DNA from: Paragordius varius
Taxonomy: Eukaryota; Nematomorpha
Assembly: GCA_964247055.1 (NCBI GenBank)
Contig: OZ176055.1
Location: 2,976,001 to 3,040,000, forward strand
Direction of reading: 5' to 3'
Length of the DNA: 64,000 nucleotides
The position numbers were made by a program, and so were the translations under genes. The notes beneath the pieces were generated by a model, which ran no database searches, was not told where the DNA came from, and saw only the letters and a list, made by a program, of their open reading frames with translations. Positions 1-14,200 of this stretch are shown here, one piece after another. Position 1 is the stretch's first letter; each line of letters starts with the position of its first letter.

Positions 1-159
1 TTTTTTTTCAAAAGCCGACCATATATAAACCTTTATTTATCCTATAAAAAACATTTAATAACAATCGTAAAATACTTAATTGATTGTGTTACTAATTTAC
101 ATTTCTATAATGTACTTTGTAGTTAAAAACAATCAGTTATATTTCAAAAAATCAATATA

Positions 160-240
160 AAAAAGTATGGTTGTCTTTTAAAAAAATAATAATTTATCGT
201 TATATTTCACGTTTTGTCCGTATAATTTCAATTTTTGCAT
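160..240. repeat. Arm of a dispersed CAGTAAAATTGAAAT-type inverted repeat
   Basis: Sequence seen here (AAAGTATGGTTGTCTTTT, then TTTGTCCGTATAATTTCAAT) closely matches the right arm of the complete short inverted-repeat element at 49194-49467. Only one arm is recognisable, so this is a solo or broken copy downstream of MRPL39. Further arms occur near 12060, 15580, 18690 and 32820. Confidence 0.5.
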
Positions 241-268
241 GAATACTCTATATAAATGTAAAATTTGT

Positions 269-2170
269 TTAAATAAACGTTTTACCAGTCACCTTAACTA
301 AATATTAATAATATGGTATGTAATATAGATAGGTATAATAATAAATACTTGACAAATATTAAAACGCCCAAATAACCGTGTATTGGCAATCATAGGACTT
401 CGACTTAAATCAATGTGATCTCCACACTTGTAGATTTTAACTGTAAACGGATTATTATTTTCCGATGACGCTTGCTCAGCCATTTGTTTGGCTTGTTCTT
501 GCTTTATTCTAAAATAAAAAATTTTTATACAACTAATTGATGATTTATTTTAAATTTTGCAATTTACATATCAAAAATATAAGTAGTTTTACATTTTCAT
601 TTAACAATTAAACTTTGCATTATTGAGTTTAAACTTACTTAGTATAAGGAAATTACAATTTGATAATATACTCAAACAAAATGGATTTTATCCTGAGGGT
701 AGTGATAAAAGTTATTTAATTCAAAATATATCATTTGAAACTTACAAATAGTAAATATCAAATAAACCCCATTTTTGGTCAGAATTCCAGTTGATTAAAA
801 ACTGATTTAGAAATCGAAACTACATTTTGACTCAAAATGGTAAACTATATTTATATGGGATAAAATATTAAAAATGAATTGACTTAAAATCTATAAAATA
901 AAATCAAAACTTTTTCTAGATTCAAATTTGTAAAGCGAAATTCATACAATGAAAAACAAAAAATAAAAAAAACAGATTTTTTTTTACTTGGAATCCTGAA
1001 AGATTTCAAGGGCTTTATCTATACCAACCTTTAATGGAATAATGTCATGTTCTTGCCAGCAAAATACGTTAGCCTCTTTTTCTAAGATACGATATTCAGC
1101 TTTAGTAGATTCCCAAAGTCCATTATTCGTTGATGGGAGATGAAAATCATAGGAAAAATGGCATCGATTAACTAAATATAATGTTGAATAGGTTAAATTA
1201 GTTGAATTTAAATACATTGACAATTAATTACATACTTTGATTAACCCTAAAATATTTCTTTTATAAAAAATTTATAACATAATAATACTTTTTTTGAAAC
1301 AATATACTGCAAAACAATAAAAAATCATAAAGGGTGTAAAAATAATTAAACTCAATTTTTAGTTTAGACGACCAGTGACCCTCATACCGCGGCATTAAAA
1401 AATTTTTTTGGCACTAAAATATTTATACAAAAATTTAATTTATTGTGGGTCTAAATATCTGAAAATGTTTCAAACAGCTCCCCTGAGACGAGATAAAAAA
1501 ACTTTGCGGTTCTTTAAATTTTTTCTTGAGTATCATTGGTTTAGCAAAAATAAAAGGACTAAATTTGACATGTTCAGATAAGCTATAATGTTGAATAGGT
1601 ATTAATGCTCAAATCTATTTTAAAGTTCAAGAATCAATTTGAAGGCATGAATATATTAAAAGGTCAACGATATTTTCAAAAATGAATAATGCACAAATAC
1701 CGTCGATTGGAGCCCAAGAGTAAAGAGTTGGTATGTTGTTATCGTTAAAAGAAGTTTCAATCGTCCTTCCCAAAATGAATGCTCCAGTTCGCCAAAAACA
1801 TTTATTGAGATATCGTGGATCTTCGTTTTTAAAATGCAAAAAATGGATTTCACTATCGCCTTGAAGGGGTAAATGCATATCCCAAGGCACACCATTGACT
1901 AAGGCTAATGCAGCTCGTTTACTAACATACTCATGAATATCTAGAATAATAAAAAATTATACGTTTGGCACAATCAAATGGGGTTGAGATATGTTTGTTC
2001 ATTACTAAATTGCATTCTTGCGGTGGCCCATTTATGCGTACTTTAATTTTTTCAACCTTTGTTATCAACGATTTTTGACGTAAAACTTCTTTTTTAAAAA
2101 GGGTAATTCGATTTTTTCGCACAACATCAAAAAGATTGGGTTGTTTTAGGACTGACAATGATTTAGCCAT
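269..2170 (-). CDS. MRPL39: Mitochondrial ribosomal protein L39, five exons
   Basis: Large-subunit mitoribosome protein with a threonyl-tRNA-synthetase-like fold but no synthetase activity. Exons on the minus strand: 2170-1963, 1940-1701, 1171-988, 508-349 and, less surely, 292-269; all phases agree and give about 271 residues (human protein about 338). Recognisable blocks in order: VMNKHISTPFDCAK, PWDMHLPL, PRYLNKCFWRTGAF, KALEIFQDSK and CGDHIDLSRSPMI, each lining up with human MRPL39. The ATG at 2170 opens a basic, hydroxylated N-terminus suited to mitochondrial import; upstream in-frame codons to 2230 contain no ATG. Intron 1 is only 22 nt (1941-1962). Intron 2 holds a small hAT derivative. 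The last exon (eight codons) rests only on phase and an AG, so the true C-terminus could be longer and lie outside the window. Confidence 0.85.
1374..1538. mobile_element. Short non-autonomous hAT derivative in MRPL39 intron 2
   Basis: The left end CAGTGACCCTCATACCGCGG resembles the start of the hAT element at 7964 (CAGTGATACTCAAACCGCGG), and the right end, read on the minus strand, begins CAATGATACTCAAG. The element is 165 bp and has no coding capacity. An exact 8-bp target duplication is not seen. GTTTAGAC lies 3 bp outside the left end and GTTTAGCA abuts the right end, consistent with an old insertion. Confidence 0.6.
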
Positions 2171-2217
2171 GTGCGTAAAATTCTTACGTATGACTTTGCG
2201 AGACTCCCGATAAAAGC
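2171..2217. promoter_or_regulatory. 47-bp divergent gap between MRPL39 and OXCT1 start codons
   Basis: The start codons of the two oppositely oriented genes are separated by 47 bp, so both promoters must lie within this gap or overlap the other gene's coding sequence. Shared, bidirectional control of two nuclear genes for mitochondrial proteins is an inference from the spacing. No TATA box or known factor site could be recognised. Confidence 0.6.
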
Positions 2218-5200
2218 ATGGATATTGCAAGCAAAGGGTTTATTCTTTCAAGGAACCTGATTGTAAAATTTCGGCTAAATAACCGTTTTATAAGTTTAAT
2301 TAAATCTCCAAAAATTTTTGATAATGTTGAAGAAGTCGTAAAAGATGTTCAGGATGGATCACTGTTAATTATGGGAGGTATTTATATTTTCATAACTTAC
2401 TTATAGGTTTTGGCGTTTGTGGTATACCGCAAAATATCATCTCCGGTTTAATTAAAAAAGGCGTCAAAGATTTAACGATTGTTAGTAATAATGCTGGTGT
2501 TGAGAATTTTGGTATCGGAATGCTACTTAAAACTAAACAGGTTTTTGTTTTTAACTAATCTTTAAGGTTAAAAAAATGATATCATCCTATGTTGGAGAAA
2601 ATCCCGATTTCGTTAAGCAATATTTATCTGGCGAATTGGAAGTTGAACTAACTCCTCAGGTTTTGGATTATAAAAAAATAAATATTTTTAATACCAACAA
2701 TATATTTAATAAAAATTAATTTTAAATTACTTTTGGTTTTATATTATATTGAAGCCTTTTTTTCATGGTTTTTATATATAAGTTTTACACAGTTAATATT
2801 AATTCCCTTTCATTTTTATTTGCAGTTTAAAATTATATAGTTTTTTATATAATAGGGAACTATTGCCGAGCGTCTCAGAGCTGCCGGTGCGGGTATCCCA
2901 GCTTTTTTTACTCCAACCGGTAGTTATTAAAATTTAAATAGATTTTTACAAATAAAAATTTTTCTTTTTTAAATCGCTATCTGGAAAACATTTTAAAATG
3001 TTTAACACTTCATAACTTTTTAAATTTCTATACATATTGGGGGTATAAATCCCTTAATTTAAAATTTATAAGTGCCGTCAAATTGCAAATATATTTCTGA
3101 TTGCCAGCTATAAATAAAAAATCAAAAATATTTTGATGACATATAAATTTTTACGATATTTCATTGTTTAGAAATATTTTTTGTAAAATGTGTTTAAAAA
3201 TCATATATCCACATTAAATTTGGCCTATATTGTAAAAAATTTGATATTTACATATAAAATCTCTGGCGAATTGAAAAACTAAAGAAATTTAAAAAATTTA
3301 TTTTCTTAAAAAATATTTTTTTCTTTTCTAAATACTCACATAGTAATTATTTAAAAAAATTTTTATTTTGCGATTAAAATTCATTGTTACTATAAACAAG
3401 GTTTTTTTAAATAGTTTCGTTTATTCCTATCCTTATGGATTAATTTAAAGTAAAAAATTTAATTTGAAAGCATTAAACTAGTTCAAAGAACTATATATTG
3501 AATCGTTTAACTCAACACCCCGTTTTTTAGTTTTGGTTTATTTTAAATCAAAAAATTATTTTTATATAGCGGAATAGGAATTAAGTTTCTAATTCCACTA
3601 GTTAAAAATGGTTAAAATAAATAACTGTAATATAAGCCCTAATTTTTATCGTTAATTAACTAAACCTTTGATTTTGACGATAGATATTCGTAACATTGTT
3701 AAACGTTACAAATGTTGATATCAAAATATATTAATATTTTTATACAATAATATATATATATATATATAATAATATTTTTTTTGTAATTTTTAATAACTGT
3801 CTATAGGGTATGGTACTTTAGTTCAAGAAGGTGGTATGCCAATTAAATACAGTAAAGACGGCAAGACGATAGAAAAAATAAGTCAGCCCAAAGAAGTATA
3901 TATATACAAATATTTCATATATCTAAAAAAGATAGATAAATTTATATAAGTTCGGAGAAGAGGTTTAACCAGTAAAATAAACGTATATTCCTCTATAAAA
4001 CACATTTCTGGAAAAACATTAAAAACAAATTTTTTTATAAAATAAAATTAATTGTATATTAATGTATTTAGGTGCGAGAATTTGATGGACGCCCTTATGT
4101 CTTAGAAACTGCCCTGAGAGGAGATTTTGCCTTAGTTAAGGCATGGAAAGCCGATAGACTTGGAAATTTAGTCTTTCGAAAATCTGCACGAAATTTTAAT
4201 CTTCCGGCCTGTAAGGCCGCTAAAATTACGATTGCCGAGGTTTGAATTTTTTGATTTTAAGTCAAAAATAGGTTAATGGTTGAGTTATTGCGTTAATTAA
4301 TTAATATGCATATATTTTGTGTTGGTTTAATTTAAAAATATAAAAAAAAATCAGATGGATTTTTTTATCCTATTTTGTCTTATACAAATTTAATTATGTT
4401 TAAAAATAGATTGATAGGGATAATTCCATATAATATAAATTAGATATGTCTGTGTAATTTGTTAATATTAATGCTAAAATAATTCTTTTGAAAAATGAGT
4501 TGGTTTAAGAAAATCATGTGATTTTTTACATATTGAATTAGCTAAATATGCATATATTTTGTCGATAAAAAATAAAATATAGCTGTATAAAGATATGCGA
4601 GATAATCGTTTTAGAAAAGCAAATGGTATTTTTTTCACCCCTAATTAATTAAACATGGTTAATAACCTATGTGATATTAAATTATAAATAGGCATGTTAA
4701 AAAATAATTTAAATTTTTTTCCAATTAAAAATAGGTGGAAGAAATTGTTCCTGAGGGCCAACTAGATCCTGATTGTATACATGTTCCATCTGTTTATGTT
4801 CATCGAATCGTTCAATGTGAACCGTCAAAACGGATTGAAAAAGTATTTTATTTGAAAAAGAAGATTGTGATAATTTTTTAAATTGTTACTTTTTTTAACC
4901 ATGATAATATGATGTATATTAATAATTGAATATATTATTGAATAAAAAATTTGAAAAAAAAAGCTCTTTAAGTATAATTATACGTTTTTTAAATTATATT
5001 TTTTGAAATATTAGAAAATAAATTAAAATTGCACGGTTTTCACATATTTTGTATCAAAATACCTTTTATATAATATTCTATATTTATTAACATAATTAAT
5101 CAGATTCTAACTCAGGATCGTAGTTTACTCATCAAAAATAAATTAACTTGTTTAGAATTTTTTACTGGTTATCTAATTTATAACTCAGATATCTTCTTTT

Positions 5201-8200
5201 TAATATCTTTAATTTTTTTGAATTCTGTTTGACATTTGTGCTGTGCTTTGTTTGCTTTATTCTTTTTTTATTTTATTTTAACGGGTTTTAAAGGTTAAAT
5301 TACAAAATATTGCTCAAACTGAATCTGAGGGTGCTTCATCGCTACCCCCTGCCGAATTATACCGCGTTAGGATAGCAAAACGTGTCACCAAAGAATTCCC
5401 ATTAATAGGTTTTTCATATGGTTAATAATTCCGATTTCCAAAATAGTTGAAAATCTTTAAATGTCATAATTTAATGAAATTAGGTCTGAATCTTATAAGA
5501 ATGTTTGTGGTTAAAGGATTGGACTTGGCTAGATCACTGAGACAGTGAATTAAATGAAATGCAAAAAGTTTTAGACATATGTTTATATACTACTTAAATA
5601 TATAAGAATACTTTATACGAAAATTTAATCTATCTAAAAAACGATTTTAAACATTTTTTGTTAAATTTAACTATTTACTCTAAATAAAATGTTCTCAATA
5701 GTATTAAAGCAAATATTATATACTTACTTTATCGTTTCGTCTTTAATTATTTCTATTATTTAATATTGGTTAAATAAATTGTATTTATTAATGATGAGAT
5801 AAATAAAATATGTTTTTTACCAATCAAAACTAATTTATCATGGAGAATTATCATGAAAACTAAGTTTTGCAATTTAAAATATCAAAAACGATAAATGAAA
5901 TTTCTCTTTAAATATTTTTAAATAAATTTTATTTTATTCATTAATTTATACAGATAATGTGAGTCGAGAAGCGTATGCTAATTTGGGAATAGGAATGCCT
6001 ATGCTTGTCGGCGATTATTTATCCTCACCTCGGCGAAATGTTATACTTCAAAGTGAAAATGGGATTTTGGGTTTAGTAAGTATTAATATAATAATATTAA
6101 ATTGCTTTCAAACATGATATTTTTAAAGGTTTGTAGTAAGTAACTTTCAAAGGGTTTTTTTCAAGGATTAAATTTCACATTACTGGATAGTGTTTTATAG
6201 GAACTCTTGAAAATTTAATATACAGTGTATTTAGCGAAAATAGTTTATTATTAAATTTTTATTATTTGTTTATTTTCGTTAATTTTACTGTGACAGGAAA
6301 TTTTCAAGGTTGAATTCTGTTAACTGCTCTCCAAGGTCGTCTGTTTTCTTTCATCCTCCATTTTCAGATTTAAAACAGTATTAGATTGCATCCAAAACAT
6401 TAAATTTTAATAAATTTATTAGGCAGTGTGTCGATAAATCATTCGGTAATTTATCGTTTTAAAATCGTACATGGCGATCCCCGCCTTTTCTTTTTTGTCA
6501 GATTTCCCATTCCAAAAAAAATGATCAATAATTACCTACAATTAACATTTTTTTATTAACGCTAAATAGAACAAATATTTATTATTCTTTAAGCCAAGGC
6601 CTAATATCTTTCCAATCTTCAGACAATAATTGCAATCAAATTTTTACCATTTGTTTTGCGAGGGGATGACTTTTTACTATTGAAAAAAAAAGTATAAAAA
6701 TAGCTTAAAAAGTTTTTACAACTGTGTTTATACGAACGTTTGGGTTTTATTTGGTGAGCAAATTTTGTAAAAAAAGAACTGGAGTCCCCATTTTTTTTTG
6801 CAACACGATTTAAATCAAATGTTGAACTAATACACTTTATCTCCGGCATAAACAAATATTATATCTGATTCTTTTAAGATAAGCATTTTGCCAGCATATT
6901 TCTAAAAAAGATTAATTAACAATTTATTAAAAAATTTTAATTCCGATCTTGAAGATATATATTGTCATATTTTAAATTTTTGAACAAATTTTTTTTGTTT
7001 AAATGAAACTTTTTTGATATCTATAAAAAATTCGGATATATTTGATTGGTAAGTACATTTATTTGATTGTGATATACTATTGATAATCTTTAGGGAAAAT
7101 TAATGAATTGCGAATAAAAAATATGTTATACAATTTTTTTAATTATTATGTAAAAATTTAAGGTACACTTTTAAATCACGCTTAACTTAAAGCACTAAAA
7201 TTAATGATAATTACGGATAATATCACTAAAGATTTAATTGGAATCATAAAAATTCAGCAATAATCGAATTTATTTAAAATAGCACCAATTAAACTTTATC
7301 AAACGTACAAAAATTTTAAAGCATTTTTTCACTATCAAAGATCTGCCTTAGTTTAAAAAATAAAAAATTATTTATTAATAATAGCAAATCGACAAATTTT
7401 AAAATCAGCAATAAAAATTATTAATATTGTTTGAAATCAGTTTTCGATACTTTTCTAAAAAGCAATTTTTAGAGAAAGATGTTTAAACTAAGTTTTTAAC
7501 CATTGAAAAAAAAAACTAATTATTTAATTAGGGTCCATATCCCAAAAGCAAGGAGGAATGCGACTCTGACCTCATAAATGCCGGAAAGGAAACTGTTACA
7601 ATATTGCCAGGCGCGTCATTTTTCTCTTCTGATGAATCTTTTGCCATGATACGTGGTGGCCATATGGATGTAACTGTTTTAGGAGCTATGCAAGTTTTAA
7701 AACTTTTTTAACTTTGTTAACTTTTTTGTTCTTTCAAAACTTTTTTATGTTATCGTCAAAACGTATATTTCTTTGGTGGTGTTGGTATATTTTGCAGCAA
7801 AGCCATTTTTTCAATGATATGTAAAAAGATTTATTTTGAAAGGATTTTTTACAACATGTATTAAGATCATAATAAACTTCAATTATGAAGTCAAAGCACT
7901 GCCTCATACAATTTTATCTAATAGAATAATGATATGAAATTATGATTTACGATATGTCTAGAGCAGTGATACTCAAACCGCGGCCCGCGGGCCGCATGCG
8001 GCCCGCAGTGTGCTTTAAAAATGCACTATGACTGATATTTAATTTTTTTTAAATAATATTTAATTTTTACCCAATTTGAAATGTAGAAAAATTTTCTACA
8101 TCAAAATGATTTTAAAATTTATGATTTATGGGCACACGTTGTTTCTTCTTCTTTTCTTTTTGAAATTTTTATTGCATTTTTTTTTTGTTTTCACCCATTG

Positions 8201-11200
8201 CACATACATTTCATTGCTATCCTGCATCATTTTTAAAACTCATTCTCATAAAATATTTTCAACTCAATATCATTAAATTTCGACCTGTTTTTTATAGCAT
8301 AATACAATTTATATTCCTATCTTTTTAACATAATATTTAAACATAAATTCAAAGGATGACATCTAATGCCAAACGTAAATTATCCGATGAAAATCGCTCC
8401 TTTAAAAAAGAATGGGAAACTAATTTTTTTGTCGTTTTAAATAACAATGTTGCTACCTGCCTTATATGCAAAAACAATATAATTATAAAAAAATTCAATA
8501 TTGAAAGACATTTTAAAATCCATCATTCTCATAAATTACCAGAAAATCTTGAGGAAAGAAATGAAAAATATAAAAATTTTAAGGAATTATACGAGAAAGA
8601 AAAATCTATTATGGCCATAGCTTTTTCCCAGGAAAAAGCTGTAACATTAGCTTCGTATGAAATATGCTATATTTTAGGAAAAAATATGAAACCGTTTACT
8701 GATTCCCAACTAATAAAAGAATGTTTAATAAATGGTTGCACTTTTTTATTTGATAAATTCCATAATAAAGATCCATGAGGCAAATTAAAAAACTTCAACT
8801 TTCTGATTCAACATGTGGTCGACGCATTGAAGATATGTCTAAATATATTTTTAACAATACATTATTGGCTCTGAAAAATTGCAAATACTTCAGTATTGCA
8901 ATCGATTCTAGCACTGATATAAGTTCAACACCTCAATGTGCGCTCTTCGTGAGATTTTGCAACGACAACAAAATCAACGAGGAATATTTGAAATTTTTAC
9001 CAATGAATACACAAAAGGCAGTGATTTTCTTGAAGTAATTAGCACCTTTTTCGATAATAATGGTATATCTATGAAAAAATTGGTTTCCATCTGCACAGAT
9101 GGCTGTCCCTCTATGATTGGAATAAACAAAGGGTTTATTTCTCTTTTAAAAAACAAATATAATTTGCAAAATCTATTATCCTTTCACTGCTTTATTCATC
9201 AGCAAAACTTGGTTTCGCGTGTAAAAGATGAATCACTAAATTTAGTAATTAAAACGGTTGTGGATATAGTTAACTACATCCGTGGCAGAGAATTCATCAC
9301 CGTAAATTCAAAAACCTTCTGAAAGATATCCACAGTGAGTTTGATGATATTCTTTTGTACACCGCTGTGAGATGGCTAAGCCTTAGCAAAGTATTGAATA
9401 GATTTTTTGATTTAAGACATGAAATTCTATTATTTATAAAAGATAACAGAAAGTTTGACGAGGAAATTAATAGTGACAAATGGTAAGTTTTATTAGCCTA
9501 CCTTTGCGACATTACTTATAAACTTAGTACTTTTAATACAAGTCTTCAAGGGAGCAAAATAATAACCCAATTTGCTAATCATATATTTGCTTTTGAAGAA
9601 AAATTAATAATATATAAACAAGATTTTATAGATAAAACACTCCTACATTTTCCAACCAAAACGATTTATAAAGAAAATATGGAATTTACCGCGGATATTA
9701 ATTTAATAATAGACAATCATTTAACATTTTTATCTAATGAGATGAAATTCAGATTTCAAGAATTAAAAAATATAAAAAATTGCTTAAAGCTAGTGGAAAA
9801 TCCATGTCATATGGATATATCCAACATTAAGCAACTTGAGCTTTTCGGTTATGATCAGGCGGTTATAATTGAATCGTTGATTTTAAAAATGATTCCAATT
9901 TGGAAGCTATATTTAAGGAAAACCGTAGAGAAGAAAGATATGTAGAGTTTTGGCAAGTTGTGCCAAATAAATATGAAAATATAAAAAAATGTGCTCAAGT
10001 TGTCTTAACTATTTTTCCATCAACTTACACATGTGAGACGGCATATTCAAAAATGAAGTATATTAAGAATACTTACAGAAATCGCTTAACTAATGATCAT
10101 ATGGACGACGTATTAAGAATGGCCTGCCATGAGGCGAAACCAAATTTGTCAAAAATTATTGGTTAATATTAAAATAAATGTTGTTATCAATATATTTTAA
10201 TTTTTAAAAAATGGTACAAAACGAATTTTTAGCTGGATTTACATGCGACCCGCAAAAAATTTATTGTGCTGATTTAGAGTATAAATATGTGCGTTGTCAA
10301 ATAGCTGAATATTTGCCATTATAAGGTTCATGGCCCTCGAAAAAAAAATATGTTTTATTTGGCCCGTCAAATTTTTTTGGTGAGTACCACTGGTCTAGAG
10401 TCTAACTTGTTATGCTTCATTAATATTTTTGCGGGATCTATATTTTTTATAAATGGAATATGTGGGTAGTCAACTAATCCACACATGCCATTAAATTTTT
10501 ATAATAAAAAGTAATGTGGTTAATATTTTTCTCAAGAATGATAATAAAATTATTAATAATTTTTGGTAGATATATGAGGTGCTTTTTTATTTTACCTTGC
10601 ACAAATATGGTTGGTATACTTAATTAATGCTTACAAAGATTTGATGTTGGGCATTGCGAATTTGAAGTTGAAAATATTGTGAAAATAGAAAAATTTTGAA
10701 TATATAATGTTTATGTATAATTTTCAGCTTAAGTTTTATTTGATTTTGGTGTAAAAAACGTTTTAAATGTATAGATATCACTTATTTGAACTTTAAATAA
10801 AATTTCCGATTGTCATTTAATTTGTTGTTTTATTACTATTTATCTTTTAAACTCTCTAATCACTGCCGATTTATTTAGAATGGGTTACCTTCTATATAGA
10901 TATTTTATTTTGATATGTAATAGAGGCCATCAACATTTTTTATAGGTCGGTTTAATGTTTAAGAAATTATGGAAAGTTTAATAAGAGAATGAGAATGCGA
11001 ATATAATAATAAAAAAAGAGTGAAAGATTATAAAATGAAACGGATAACAAAGTTTAGTTAGACAAAAATATTTGATTTGAAAAAGTTAAACATTGGATTT
11101 TGGTGCCGATTATGAATCATTTATTTAAATTTATTCTAACTCTACCATTTACAAACTATTAAAATATTTAAATCACAAATTACGATCAATCATTATGAAA

Positions 11201-14200
11201 CATTATCCTTAGTGTTTGCTTGAGAAAACCTGCAAAAATGCTGCCTTAAACCACGGGCCTAAATAGGCTTAAAAAAGTTGAATTTATTTTATAAAAATGA
11301 TTTGCGTTGTTATTAAGATATAGTCCAAGAAGGAAATCATAATGTGAGAATGCTATGAGTTGCTTGTGGTGACCAGCTTTTAACACATAAAATTTGTGTC
11401 CTTATCAATTGATTTTGTATTTTACAATATATTTTTGCCTTATTGAGTGGTTTTAGACTAGTTTTAAGAACCATATTTATAAGCTATCCACGGTTATTGT
11501 TTTAGGACCGCTCAAAAATTATATTCCATGTATATTAGTCATTCGTCATATATTATAGATAATAATTTTTTGTATAGGTTAGTCAATATGGTGATTTAGC
11601 TAATTGGATGATTCCAGGGAAAATGGTTAAAGGTATGGGCGGAGCTATGGACCTTGTATCTTCGCCCAACACAAAAGTTATCATCACAATGGAACACAAT
11701 GCAAGGGTAATTGTTGTCTCATTATATTTTTCCGAGTTGAAATGTAAAATATATGGGTAAAATGTATAAGACAAATTTTTTATATCTTTAATTTTGTGAT
11801 ATATCATCGTTTTGGCTTGCAGAATTAGGCATAGAGATGTAAATGGTAACGCACTCAATTATATTTATTCAATATTGTCCTTAGGTCGTTTATGTTGGAA
11901 AAATTAAGGTTATGGTAAAAAGACAAACTTTTATATCTTTAATTTTGTCATATCTCATAGTTTTGGCTCCCAGATAGGCATAGAGATGTAAATGGTAACA
12001 CACCTCAATTATATTAATTCAATATTGTCATTAGGTCGTTAATGTTGGAAAAATAAGGTTCAAAAAGTATGGTTGTTTTTTCAAAAAATATTTGTTACTA
12101 GTTTATATGTATTATCTGTGTGACAGAACCTAAAAAGTTTAAAATATTATTTTTATGGAAAAAACCTGAGTTAAATTTTGATTTTGTTTTTTTTTTAATA
12201 TAGATTACAATTATAAAATATAAAAATGTTGGTGTGCGTTATCAATTTACATCTTGAATCTATGTTTTGCAACCCAGAACGATATGTTATATTAATAAGA
12301 TTTTAACAATATGTTTTTTTCTATGAAAGCATATATGCTTCTATTTTAACTGTTTTATCATGAATTTTGACTATGCCACCTTTTTTAACATTTGCAATAA
12401 TATAATCAATCCGTAATACAAGTTCCATTACAAGGTTTTAATATTTATTATGAGAATTAACACCTAATATCGATTGATAAGGTAAAATTAACTTTGTCCG
12501 TAGTACATTTTAAGTGCGTATTTTATGTTTAGTAATAATTTAAGGACCTATTTATAAATCATTATTTATTTAGGATGGCTCACCTAAAATTTTATCTGAA
12601 TGCAATTTACCCCTGACTGGGAAGCGCGTTGTGGATTTAATCGTAACTGAAAAGGTTTTTTCATTTCTTATAAAACATATTAAATTAAAATATATTTACG
12701 ATTTGTGCATCTCAAAAATGTTCTTTTTTTCATCTTGTAAAAAAACTCTTGTCCATTAAAAAAAAATTATTTTTTTGTAATGACAAAATCAGTTATATAT
12801 TTTGCGCTCTTAAACAGCTTTCCTTGATGGGAATAAAGTTTGGTTTTTGACTATTTAAAAAATTTATTTGTTCTCTTATTAATTATTCAAATAAAACCAC
12901 AAATTGCAATCGAATATTTGTAATTATTTAATTTTTAATAGGAATAATTAAACAAAATTTTTTTACTGCATACATTTTAAGGCAATCATAGTTGCTATAA
13001 TGAATGCATACATAAGGGATCGTATTTAAGAACTACAATATACCATTTTTCGGTCAAAAAGAATAATTTCAAGCAAACGCAACACTTTTTCAAGTAAACG
13101 CAAAATTTTTTCAACGCAACAGTTTTTTAAAGTAAATACAAAATAATGTATTCATTTAATTTAAATTTAAAGAATAGTTAAATTTTAGCGTTGAATTGTG
13201 ATTTTAATTGTTTTTATCAATACTTAAATTGCTTTTCAAACTTGTTAATTTGCTCATAATTTAATTTTATTTACATATATTAAATAATTTATTTTTTTAA
13301 GTTCAACTTTATTTTCATCTATAAACATATATTTTCAAATATTGGATTTTTTTTATTATTTAAAGCAAGAAAATATTATATATTTATACGTAATATGATT
13401 AATTTATTTTTGTTGATATTTTACATTATTAATTATAATTGTATGGCACGCATTCTTCAGCGTTCTTCATTTTATTCATCATTCTATAAAATACTGATTG
13501 CAATCTTCTGATGTGATTGTCTCAACTCCTTTTTCCTTCACTTATTGTTAATTATTATAGTGTCAGACAAACGCTAACGGACGTATAACTTAATTTTTGA
13601 AAATGAAAATTATTGAAGAAAACTGGTTGCCATACTCAAAACTATATGCACTATCCTTTATTACTTTTTTCTTATGGATAGTGGCATTATCATAAAAAAG
13701 ATGATATTGATATATCTCATAAAGAAATTAAAATTCGTTGAATACAACTACATTAACATTTAATGCTTGAACTTTAGTATAAACATATCCTACGGCCAAT
13801 GGCCCCAATTAAATTATAATACGGCCCCTTGGTGTGGGGATAACAACCTTTGTCCTGGATCCACCCTTAGATCTGCCTTGTGATTTTTGTAGGCGATTAT
13901 TCAGACCAGTTTCAACAATAAACAATATATGAGATGTAGTTGAATTGTTTTTAGTGTATCTATCATAAACTATATTTCTTCCTTAAATCGATACTAGTTG
14001 GAACATTGACTATGTTTATATTTCTATGTGTTAATTTTAGCGTTATTTTTGATTGAATCAATGCTCGATGTAAACTCGCAAGATATATATTAATTTTATT
14101 TTGTTTATAAATAAATTGTTTTAGTACACTAAAGGTTGCCAGAGGATTGAGCTCTATTATATTTTCTATCAAATAAGTAACGTTTTGGTTTATTTTATTG

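Noticed and set aside
2171-2230. An upstream TTG start for MRPL39
   Set aside because: Would overlap the OXCT1 coding start and TTG is not a likely animal start; the ATG at 2170 gives a normal targeting sequence.
8076-8276. Hydrophobic 66-codon frame inside the hAT left region
   Set aside because: A+T-rich by chance; it lies in the element's 5' non-coding part and has no counterpart in the other hAT.
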